A stretch of 64,000 nt of DNA from Dryomyza anilis (Eukaryota; Arthropoda; Insecta; Diptera; Dryomyzidae), in contig OX638131.1 in assembly GCA_951804985.1 (NCBI GenBank), positions 4,774,001 through 4,838,000 on the forward strand. The letters run 5' to 3'. Position 1 is the first letter of the stretch, and every line of letters begins with the position of its first letter. The translations under genes and the position numbers were made by a program. Positions 12,000 to 22,008 of the stretch are shown in pieces. Under the pieces are notes generated by a model. The model was given only the letters and a program-made list of their open reading frames with translations, was not told where the DNA came from and ran no database searches.

Positions 12000-13540
12000 A
12001 ATTTTATATTAGCTCAATAGAAAAAAGCATCATTACTTTGCCGATTACAGTACAATTAGTATCAAGTCGCAAAGCGTCGGTATTTCTGATTACTTTTTCA
12101 CAGACATGGCATGGGGGCAATGCGTTTACAGTAGTTTCCAAAGTAATGAAATATTTATCTCCCAAATTTCACTGCTTCTAGAGCAAACAGTAATCCAATG
12201 TTGTCTCATTTAGATAAAGATTACTATAAAGAAGTAACGTAATATTGAACTATACAATACATCATTACTTTATGAACAAAGTTTCTTAAGATGTGCTTTC
12301 ATTCAGCATTTCTTTTAACACAGTCGTATTAAAGAGTATTAACTTTCTACATTACTTCGTACGCTGTAGTAATGTGGATGTGATTACATTTTACATTACT
12401 TAGCATCTATGTGTACATTACATTGTACGCTATATTATAAAGTGTGTTGTTCCCTTTTGTACATTACTTTGTACACAGTTGTAATGAGGGAATTATCCAA
12501 TTATGCATTACGATCAACGGTGTAGTAAAAAGCGATGCTTTTATTTGTAATGAGACGTGGTTTCATTAATAGATTATTTTGTACACAGTAGACCTGTTGC
12601 ATTTCAGTTGCTGAAAAGACATCTTTTAGATGATAACTTTAAGTGATCTTTATGTATACAATTAGGACATCATTGAGACAAATCAAAAAGGCATCGACCG
12701 GTCAATCAGTTGTATTACAAAAAGACATCTTTCTCGTAACATTTCGGACAAATTTCGAACATTGATAATATATAAAAGATAACTTAAAGACAACTTTCAG
12801 ACATAATTTGTCTAGTTGGGTTGTCTATATTTCTTTAAACAGAGTATTCTACATTACTGCATTACTTCGTATGCTTTAGTAATGAGGGGTGTATCCATTT
12901 GTACATTACTCTGTACGCAGTACTAATCAATGGTGATTCCATTTGTACATAATATAGTACGTAGTATTAATGCGGAATAGTAATGTGAAGGGGGGTTTCA
13001 TTAGTACCTTAGTTTGTAAGCAGTATTAGTTATTGGTAATTCAATTTCTACATAACTTTATTATAAGTTGTTCTGATCTGATATTTTTTTTAGTTATCTA
13101 CTAATAGCCACAGCACTCAAACAGACCTATAAGTATTGTACTGTGAAATCTATTTCTTATGTTTTGTGGTTAATATCTAAACGAGCGCCCAGACTCAAGC
13201 CTGGATTCTAACTCAAGACCTTTAGAATGCATGTCTAGTGCAGATACCTCTGGACTGCTATTTATTTTTAGATTACTTCGTACGTAATAGTAACGACCCT
13301 ACGGGGAAACAAACCGGTTCTAGACTAGGTACGTGACTGGTTCTTCGGAGATAGTAAACCGGTCCTTGTTCTGGCTCTTTTATATGAAACCAGAAATTAA
13401 TACCTCCTGCAGACCTTTAGACCTATCACTTCAAAATCGTGTTCTGTGACCGGTATTTTTAGGCCTATCACAGAACTAGTCCTCGGTATCAATGGAGCAC
13501 AGAGAAAAAATGATCATCATATGGATGAATTCCGTTCTTC
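12000..13540. repeat. Degenerate tandem of a CATTACTTTGTACGCAGTAGTAATG-type unit
   Basis: Repeated near-palindromic segments that open with CATTACTT(T/C)GTAC and close with (A/G)TAATGAGG, spaced about 50-70 bases, clearest at 12340-13030. Similar units resume at 15295-15500, beyond the fold-back element, suggesting one array was interrupted. No coding content. Confidence 0.65.
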
Positions 13541-13550
13541 AAACCATGAG

Positions 13551-13599
13551 TCCACTTTCACTGAGTGTAATTTAATTACTGGCACTCAGTGAAAGCGGA
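13551..13599. repeat. Small 17-bp-arm hairpin
   Basis: TCCACTTTCACTGAGTG at 13551-13567 and CACTCAGTGAAAGCGGA at 13583-13599 pair with one mismatch across a 15-base loop. Function unknown. Confidence 0.7.
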
Positions 13600-13743
13600 C
13601 GTACGTTACTCAATTGTAATTTCATAAAGACGAAAACCGACGATATTCGAAATATCGAAAAAACAAAATAAATACCCGGACCTAGAGCCTGAACAAATAA
13701 CAAAATTAATAATATTAGAGTCAATCAAAATTAAAAAATATAA

Positions 13744-14973
13744 GGGCCATTCCACACCAAATCGACCAAAAAAAGTCAAATTTGAGATTGTACCTTTTCG
13801 ATCTTAATGAACTTTTGGCAACTGATAAAGGGTATCGAGACATGCACTAAATAATTTTTTTTTATTTTTTCCGACCACTACTTCCAGAGATACAGTGGCT
13901 CAAAGTTGGAAAAAAAGTGCCAAAAATCACTTTTGTACTGTTGTTCATATTTAAATATCTCTTGAACTAGAAATGCTAGAAACCGTTAATGGCTCGTTTT
14001 AAAGCTAATATAACAAGCTTTTAGAAAAATTAAGTTGTAATTTCCAAACGGTAACATGTGGCCCGTGGTCATTATCCTTGCACTTCAAAATTGATGTCCT
14101 TAAAAAGGACCCTTTTTAAAATTCTGAAAAAAATCCCTAGTTTTCGTCAATTTATTATAAATGTTCATACAAAATTTCAAGATGGTATTTTGATGGCATC
14201 ATATTTTAAAAAATTATTTTCTAAATTTTATCAATATTTTTTGTATTAAAAAAAAATATATTTTTTTCAAAAGTAAAATTTGCAATAGTTTTTCAATGTA
14301 TTTGTAACTCTAATTTAGAAAATGGCATCAGTTTCATCAAATTATCTCTAGTTTTTGAAATATATACAATTTTTCGAAAATCGTAAAAACTATATGAAAA
14401 AATCAATATCTCAAAAACTAGATTGCATATGATAAAACTGACTTCATTTTAGAAATCAGAGTTACATATATATTGAGGAATTATTACAACTTTTAGTGTA
14501 GAAAAAAAAAAATTTTTTTTCTATACAAAAAAAAAAAAATTTAGAAAATTATTTTTTAAAATATGATGCAATCAAAATACCATCTTGAAATTTTGCATGA
14601 ACATTAACAATAAATTGACGAAAATTTGGGATTTTTTTCAGAATTTTAAAAAGGGTCCTTTTTAAGGACCACAATTTTGAAGCAAGGATAATGACCACGG
14701 GCCACATGTTATCGTTTGGAAATTACAACTTAATTTTTCTAAAAGCTTGTTCTATTAGCTTTAAAACGAGCCATTAACGGAGTTTCTAGCATTTCAAGTT
14801 CAAGAGATATTTAAATATGAACAACAGTACAAAAGAGATTTTTGGCACTTTTTTCCAACTTTGAGCCACTGTATACTAGTGCATGTCTCGATACCCTTTA
14901 TCAGTTGCCAAATTTTCATTGAAATCGAAGAAGATGAGTTCCAACCGCTGGTCGATTTGGTGTGGAATGGCCC
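13744..14973. mobile_element. Fold-back element with about 0.5-kb inverted arms
   Basis: Ends are GGGCCATTCCACACCAAATC (left) and its exact complement (right). The two halves run as imperfect inverted repeats to a centre near 14.36 kb, so the whole 1.23 kb can fold on itself. ATAA flanks each side directly (before GGG and after CCC), a possible 4-bp target duplication, although the sequence is AT-rich. No transposase frame is present. A decayed copy of one arm lies at about 26485-26715. Confidence 0.9.
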
Positions 14974-14975
14974 AT

Positions 14976-15210
14976 AAAAAGAAATTCGAAAAAAAAAATT
15001 CAAAAAAAAACTTTTTTTCATGTAAATTTTTTTTTTTTTTTAAAACCTTTTTTTTTTAATTTTTTTTTTTTCGAGAATTTTTTTTTCGAACAAATATTTT
15101 TTTTTTGGGGTTTTTTTCGGACATTTTTTTTTGTGATATTTTTTTTAAATAAAATTTGTACAACACTTTTTTTTCAAATTATTTTATAAAAAAAAAAATT
15201 CTGGTCCTCA
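14976..15210. repeat. A/T homopolymer-rich tract
   Basis: Runs of A, then of T, broken by TTCG and similar short spacers. Frames encoding poly-Phe and poly-Lys here are compositional artefacts. Confidence 0.8.
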
Positions 15211-15294
15211 AAATTCTGTCCTTAATCGGCACCAATGGTACCGGTCACGTGATAGGTTGTTTAAGAGCAATTGACACCTTTTTCCCGCAGAGGA

Positions 15295-15500
15295 GGGATG
15301 TGTTCATTACTTTAATGTAGTAATGAGTTAAGGTTTGATTTTTGCATTACTTTATACTTAATAGTAATGAGTGAAAGTTTCATTTCAATATTATTTGGTA
15401 TTCTGTAGTATTGAAGAGATGTTTCATTTCCACATTTCTTAGAATTCAAAAGGTAAGTAGTAGTGGTTTCATTTCAGCATTACTTTGTAAGTGTAAAATA
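15295..15500. repeat. Second part of the CATTAC/GTAATG degenerate tandem
   Basis: Same unit style as 12.0-13.5 kb (CATTACTTTA...TAGTAATGAG, repeated with TTTCATTT spacers). Probably the same array before the fold-back insertion. Confidence 0.55.
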
Positions 15501-16798
15501 GAACCAGTCATTACTACTACATTACAAATGAGCTAATTTAAAGTTTGTAGATAATGTATTGAAGTAAATTTTTCTACCATTCCAACTAAGCTGTACTACT
15601 TCCCATTGGAAGCATGATTAACGCGATCTACTCAACTAGTTCCAACTATTATGAGCTGTGTCATTTTTTAAATTTCCAATTCATCTACAAAACAATCAAA
15701 CAACTAGACTAACCTCAGCCAGTCATTATTTGCAATGATGACCTTAGGCAACAGGTTCTGGTTGCAATATGCACCCGTGCTGTGGCAAGTATCCTACTGC
15801 AGGAGGTCAGCACAGTATTAATCGCTACTATAAACTACACAGCTAAGTTACTAACCTAATGGACGGTGTTGCTGCTCTTGTTGTTATGTATTATCCTGAT
15901 ATCCTAGAATGTTGACTGAGTGAACAAATTTGCCATAGTACTTGAGCCACATGCAGCAGCAGCAACAATTTGCTATCCTCGTTGTTGCTGTATGCTGTTA
16001 TGCGTAACAAATGGTGTCGACAACAAGAAAATAGAGAACATAAGAAAATAAAAAAAGTCCAGGTTATTTTCTTGCCAAGGTGGAGTTGCGTTTAAAGTGG
16101 ATGTCTTTAAAGTGTGCTCAACTCAAAGGGTGAAAATTGGTACGTTTTTTTAGAATTTTTTACACTAATTGCATTTCTTGGATGTAAAAGGATTTCAGTT
16201 AAAATTTACACAGCCCGGCAGTTTTTCAATATCCTTAGTGCTATTCATTGTTAATCATAAGAAAACTTCTTTGAGTAACTCTGTTTTTTACTACTCTTGT
16301 TTAACTTTGAACTATTTTAGTTACTTTTTTGTTTTGGTTTGTGCTGTATTTCCGATACCTTCCGATGGCTTGCGAATTTGCAGTTGAGTTAAAAGGATAA
16401 CTGCACAAAAATAACAACTTCCTGCGGATATTGTAAATTGTAAACAGAGACTTTGGTATTTCCTTTAGAGCTCAAGTATGCGGATAACATTGAAGACATA
16501 AAACTATTAGGACATCTTCAATGTGCTACTTTTTGCAACAAAAATTATATAATTTGTGTATAACAAAGGTTCCGTTTACGATGTTGTTTATGTTAACGAA
16601 ATACGGTATACTATTCTGTAAACGTTTTTTTTTAAATATAAATATGGTTAAATAGGGTATATTAAAACGTATTCAAATTAGTTGTGTATATAGTTCCACT
16701 GTTCATTAACATCTCAGTTTGCTTGATACAAAACGGAATGAACCCGTTTAAATTTTGAAAATGTTTCACTAAAAACTGAGTGAATTCGTTGAAATTTA
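15500..16798. other. Non-repetitive intergenic DNA
   Basis: Moderately AT-rich, unique-looking sequence. Open frames such as that at 16169-16387 have neither coding composition nor recognisable motifs. Nothing supported. Confidence 0.5.
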
Positions 16799-16806
16799 GT
16801 TTAAAC

Positions 16807-18458
16807 CAAGGATTGAAACCGCAACCGAAACCGATATCCGTTTAAAACCGTTTCATTTTCAAAACCGAAACCGTAACCGAAACCGTTATACAAAATCAGA
16901 AATAAACCGATATCCAAAACCGAAATAAACGGTTTCGGTTTTATACCGGTTTAAACCGACACAGAAAAACATATTTTATTTTATATAGAAGATCTTAAGA
17001 ATAACGCATGTTTAAATGTCATTTAATAAAATTTGGATTTTCCAAAATAAAAATGTTTGTTGTACAAAAATTCACATGAGGTTTTTTTGCGAAACAAACG
17101 GTCTTTGGTCTAAAATTTGTTTTTTGTTTCATTAATTTGTGTAGCGGTTAGTGAAGATCATTTGCAAAAACAAGACAAGAAATGGTAATCTTGTTTTTGC
17201 ATAGGTACATATGATCTGGTTCTGGCAATACCTTTTATGGTCTTGCATGCAAGAATCTTCCAAAATTTTACTTTTTAAATTTTAAATAAAAGATCGAAGA
17301 CAAATATCTTAAACAGCATATTAATTATGAACACGAATAGAATTTGAACACTAATTGTATTTAAGTTACTTATTTTCCATATTTTCAATTTCTTCAACTA
17401 AAAATAAATTATTTGAAAAAAAAATACAATATCATCAAAATTTGAATTATATTTTAACAAGAATTAACTAATTAAAAATAATTGTATAGATCAAGTGATG
17501 TTGACGAGACAATTCAAAATCTCAAGGCCATAATAAAATGAACATTTACATTCATAATAAATATAAGGAATATTTCGTATAGGCATATTTCTGTTTTCGT
17601 CAGAGTTTAAAAATATCCGTATGCTACAAGTACCGTATGTCAAGAGAACACAAATAATATCTTGCAGGGTAACATTTATCTTCGAAACACAATCTCAAGC
17701 GCTATAAAGCGAACACTAACAGAACGAAGAGAAACAACAATAACAACAATTACGATGCGTATTCACACATTTTCACAACGACAACTCTTCGTTGCTATCC
17801 TGCATCATCGCATGGCAACAAACAGACGCTTGACAGCAGACAGACGCTTGACAACGGACAGACGCATGACAACAGACAGTCGCATGGCACCACACTACAT
17901 GTATGTATCTAGAACAGCTATCTAGTTTTCAACAACAACGAGTTTTCTTTGTGGGACAAAAAATTTCCCGCCAAAAATTATATCAAAAGCTTGGATGCTG
18001 CTTTATTCGCATTTTTGTTGTTGTTGCACTTTCAAACAAATCAGCGGTGAAGAAAAACTTCATGATTTTACAATTAACAAAAAAACTATGTATTCAAGTA
18101 ATACAAAAATAATAATGTGCATAGCACAGTGCATATGTACAATCGATGTACGAACTAGCGTAGCGAAAAAAAGAGAAATGAAAAACATTGTTTTGTCTAT
18201 TTTATCTTTTTGAAGCGACTTTTGAAGCACTTTTGAAGGTATTTACCGCTTTAAAAGTGCTTCACAGACCTTATTTTTTAAGATGCTTAGCGAAAAAGAA
18301 ATTTTATAGAAAAACCGAAATCAAAACCGAAACCGTAACTTGGAACCGGTATACCGAAACCGTTTCGTTATAAAAACTTAAAACCGAAACCGTAACCGAA
18401 ACCGACATGCGGAAAAAACCGAAATCGAAACCGTTATTCGTTTAGGTTTCAATCCTTG
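16807..18458. mobile_element. Non-autonomous hAT-type element, 8-bp TSD
   Basis: Ends are CAAGGATTGAAACC and the inverted GGTTTCAATCCTTG, flanked by identical GTTTAAAC at 16799-16806 and 18459-18466: the 8-bp duplication expected of hAT transposases. Both subterminal regions are packed with AACCGAAACCG motifs in opposite orientation, a common hAT arrangement. At 1652 bp there is no transposase frame; the internal frame at 17662-17925 is mostly a minisatellite translation. A decayed fragment of the right end is found at 27520-27605. Confidence 0.9.
17810..17895 (+). repeat. Minisatellite inside the hAT element
   Basis: About four imperfect copies of a unit like GACAACAGACAGACGCTTGA. It lies within the non-coding interior of the element. 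Confidence 0.7.
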
Positions 18459-18759
18459 GTTTAAACCGACGTTATTACATTCAAAATGTAGTGAATCGCT
18501 TCCAATTACGTTTCGAAAGTACGGTAGAACGGTTTTTCTTGATTCAAAACGAAGTATATACGATGAGAATATGTTCTGAGTATGCTTGAAAAAAACGGAA
18601 TAAATTCGTTGAGATTAATATGGTAATTATGAATTCAAAACAGACTGAATCACTTCAGATGTAGGGAAAAGTAAGTGTATAACATAAGGAAACCGTATTC
18701 ATACCGCACTCATTTTTATGATAAAAAAAGGCGTGAATATGTCAAGAGTACACTCTCAG

Positions 18760-19030
18760 AAAATAATTGTTGAATCTAACAATAAATTAACAATCATATT
18801 TGTGAATATACGTTCAACAATCAGCAATTGTTGAATCATTGTTGGAAACAACAATCACTATTGCTATTTTTTCGAAATATATTTTTGATGTAAATTAACA
18901 ATTAATTGTTAGTTTTTTGTTGAATTGTTAATAGTAATGATATCTAGATTAACAATCGAATTTCTAAAAATAACAATCATGCTTTATAACCCAGCCTACT
19001 TCATAGATATAATTTTTTAAATATATACAG
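18760..19030. repeat. AACAAT/ATTGTT-rich segment, possible decayed element
   Basis: Starts TACACTCTCAGAAAATAATTG, similar to the TACACTCAGAAAAAA ends of MITEs in this window, and is full of AACAAT and ATTGTT in both orientations. No matching right end could be found, so the element call is weak. Confidence 0.3.
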
Positions 19031-19362
19031 TATTTTTGCAACAAATCCTACTGCAATTTAAATAATATTAACATTGAATAACATTGTATAATTTATATTT
19101 TGTATAATAAACAAAATGTTTGTGGCAAGGTTTTAAAAAAGATCATCTCACAAGCTCATTTGTGCTAGCTCTGGGATTTGCCTAGATCCTTTTGGAAAAA
19201 GTAAAAGAGGACCTTACAAAATTTTATTGCAGAAATCTGTAGCAGACATCGTGACAGACATTGTCCAATTTTTTTATTGTGGTAATTGATGGCGTAACAT
19301 ATTAGAAGGATAATGGCAAATTGAAGTGGTTCATGACCACCAAAAGGTGGAATAGATATAAA

Positions 19363-20010
19363 AACCAGTTGGGAAGGTTAGATTACATGGGAAATTTTAA
19401 AGTAGGTGTAATTATGATAGTTAGGATTATCAAAATTATAGTCGGTCTAAGCCGACTATAAATACCCTACACATATGTGTGGTTACCATTCAAAGTGATA
19501 TATAGGTCACCAGGGTATACGAATCCTGAAAATAACTACAAACATTCAATCGCTGAAGAATTTCCATTCATTTGATACTCGTATTTACAAATGGGTAGGT
19601 GTACCGAATTTCAAATTTTTTTTTTTTTGGTATCCACAACTCGTTTTGCAGGAAAACATTATTTTCATGTATTTCAGCATGATGTCAATATATATTTGAC
19701 CAAAAAAGTTTACCTAAGCACGTATACAGTAAAATTGATCTGTAGATGTAAATTTTATATGAGATATTTGAACATAAGTGGTCGGTTCTCAGGTCACAAT
19801 AGACCTACTCTACTTTTTCCGTAATCGTGATTTCAACAGACAGACAGACGGACAGACAGACAGACAGACGGACATCGCTAAATCGACTCAGGAGGTCATG
19901 CTGATCAAGAATATATATACTTTTCCATACCGGAGATGCTTCCTTCTAGGTGTTACAAACGGCGTACCAAACTGAATATACCCTTTCACTCTTAGTGTAG
20001 GGTATAAAAA
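19363..20010 (+). mobile_element. mini-me-like dispersed repeat, copy A
   Basis: Starts AACCAGTTGGGAAGGTTAG and ends TTAGTGTAGGGTATAAAAA. It contains a (GACA/GACG)n tract at 19840-19874, the core CGACTCAGGAGGTCATGCTG and a TATATATA tract, the layout described for dipteran mini-me elements. A close inverted copy is at 54871-56048, with decayed copies at 36.3, 40.4 and 45.7 kb. It encodes no protein. Family name is from memory of the published layout, not a database match. Confidence 0.75.
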
Positions 20011-20017
20011 TAAATAT

Positions 20018-20530
20018 TGTTACCAAAATTCAGTCTACGGAAACTGTCCTACAAGTTCGTATCTCCGGATTGTGTACAAAATAAAAACACTCTTATGTTT
20101 GGTTTAACAATTAACTTTATTAATTCACTTTAATAAACAACATTACCAATAACAAATTCTAACAACTGCTGCATGTCCAATTTGTAACTTGACATTGTTC
20201 TCACACGAGACGTACTTGACAACTTTCCAATCACTACTGAAGTCAGTGCCTTTATATACTGTATGCATCAGTTCGATACGTTTCGACAAGCTTCGAAATG
20301 TTTCGAGAACCTTCAACTCGTTTCGTGTATATCGTATGCTATTGGCATCTCATTCGCAATTTTATGTTTTTAATGCGCTGATCCTTTATCTCTTTCTCGC
20401 ACATTGCATTAGTGCTCTGAATGATCTTCGGTCATTTTCTAATACACTGCTTAGTGCTCTGAATTGTCATGCGTCTTCTGCTCTTAAACTGTGGATCAAA
20501 TTACCTTTTTTCGTAAAAATATTATAATAA
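20018..20530 (-). mobile_element. Probable solo LTR of a retrotransposon
   Basis: Read on the - strand it contains, in order, a TATATAAAGG box (20260-20250), an initiator-like TTCAGTAGTG (about 20242-20233), AATAAA near 20110, and an end GGTAACA at 20018. That is a promoter plus polyadenylation signal in about half a kilobase, typical of an LTR. The upstream part has repeated CGAAA motifs spaced about ten bases. The 5' boundary is uncertain, no target duplication was found, and no internal retrotransposon region flanks it. Confidence 0.45.
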
Positions 20531-20912
20531 TATTCAAGGAACGTAGTAGTCTATTCCAACGACACGTTAATGACTTAAACAGTTTTCTTGAAGTACATAC
20601 GAACCATAAACGTACCGTAAGAGACTGAATTATGATTTTAATATTGACAGTGCTCCATAAAAATGTATTTTTGGAATAGATACTTCATATGTCCATATAA
20701 AAAAATAAAGATGATTAAAATATGCTATGAGAGATTGCTTCAAAGGACCGTAAACGAGCCGACGAAGACAGATTTTAAATTAGATTGTTGCAGTGTTTCA
20801 TAGAAATAGGTTATACGATATTACATAGAGTGAAATATCCGTAAAATAATGATGATTAAAATATCGGATTCATTCGACAGACCAATAACATACAATAAAA
20901 TGATTTCCAAAT

Positions 20913-21043
20913 CGACACCTCTTACGAAAACCAGAACGTTTCAATTTGCTTACGATTTATTTGCTTACTAGTTATTCGTAAAGCAAATTGTGCTGTTTTT
21001 CGTAAAGCAAATTGAAACGTGTTGATTTTCGTAAGAGGCGTCG
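20913..21043. repeat. Imperfect hairpin, likely centre of a larger fold-back
   Basis: CGACACCTCTTACGAAAA on the left is mirrored by TTTTCGTAAGAGGCGTCG on the right, and the inner parts (GTTTCAATTTGCTTACG / CGTAAAGCAAATTGAAAC) also pair. GATGATTAAAAT occurs on both sides further out (20.71, 20.85 and 21.28 kb). Frames on both strands here mirror each other because of the hairpin. Confidence 0.75.
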
Positions 21044-21289
21044 AAATAATATCCAATTGATCGCGGATCGATGCAGTGCTCCGTACGAATGCCGTAAACG
21101 TGTCGTTGGAGTCAGACATATGATTTCGTTTGTGAAAATGAGTGATAGAAAAAAACGAGAGTTTATCAAAATAAATATGTTTGATTTTTCCGTAAATGTG
21201 CCGTCGATGCCTGAATTTATATATATATTATGTATTTAAATATTTCTTATCATATTAGAGTAAAAGTTCCTTAAAAATAAAATGAAGAT

Positions 21290-22005
21290 GATTAAAATTT
21301 TAAAATTCTTTTCAAGTCTTAAAGCATTTAGCAGTATAACTCACCATAATGTAAAACCTTTTTTATCAGGCTCTTGAATCGCTTCCATCAAAACTACTCA
21401 CAAAATATGGTAAAACAAAAACATGTCAGTTGGTATTAACATTTCTCCACTGAATACAATGCGGTACGAAATTTCGTTATTGCCATAAAAACCTTATGAC
21501 ATACATTCCTGTGCACATTTATATCTAGTCTATTGTGGATATCACCATGTTACGTGACAAGTTGAAAATTTTCAAAATACGATAGGTACGACCAAGGAAT
21601 TCTGAAGGGAAGACAACGTTGTCGGCACGAAGTACAACTTATGCATACAAAAAAAAATAGACAAAACGTTGGAAACAAAGCATAACTAACATTTGAAGGA
21701 GAAGAGTCTAAAGGTGGGTTATGACTTTTGCGTAAGTCAAATAACCAAGTCTAAGTTTACTTCTATATTTAGGTTATTAAAAAATGCAAGTATCCTAAAA
21801 AGGCAAAGTCCTATAAAAGATAGAATATCTCAGTAAATAAATGAGTATTTCATATATTATAAAAAAGCTGACGAAATATATTTGCACTAAACTTTTGGAT
21901 TTTTACAGCGAAATTTTGCTCTATTTCACTAGAATTTTTTGTATTTTTTTTTCTTGTCAACATAATTCACCTACTCTCCGTGAGTATCCAACCACTTTTG
22001 GGAAC
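21290..22005. other. AT-rich spacer downstream of the Lys/Cys-rich gene
   Basis: No gene supported. It must contain the 3' end of the - strand gene that stops at 22009, but I see no unambiguous AATAAA on that strand. Confidence 0.45.
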
Positions 22006-22008
22006 ATC

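Noticed and set aside
12000..13100. CRISPR-like spaced repeats in the CATTAC/GTAATG array or in the 17-bp intron array
   Set aside because: Units are degenerate and contiguous, without unique spacers of fixed length, and the context is a fly genome.
16799..18466. GTTTAAAC as part of the terminal inverted repeat rather than a duplication
   Set aside because: The palindrome makes both readings possible, but the canonical hAT start CA and length 8 favour a duplication; kept as TSD with this caveat.
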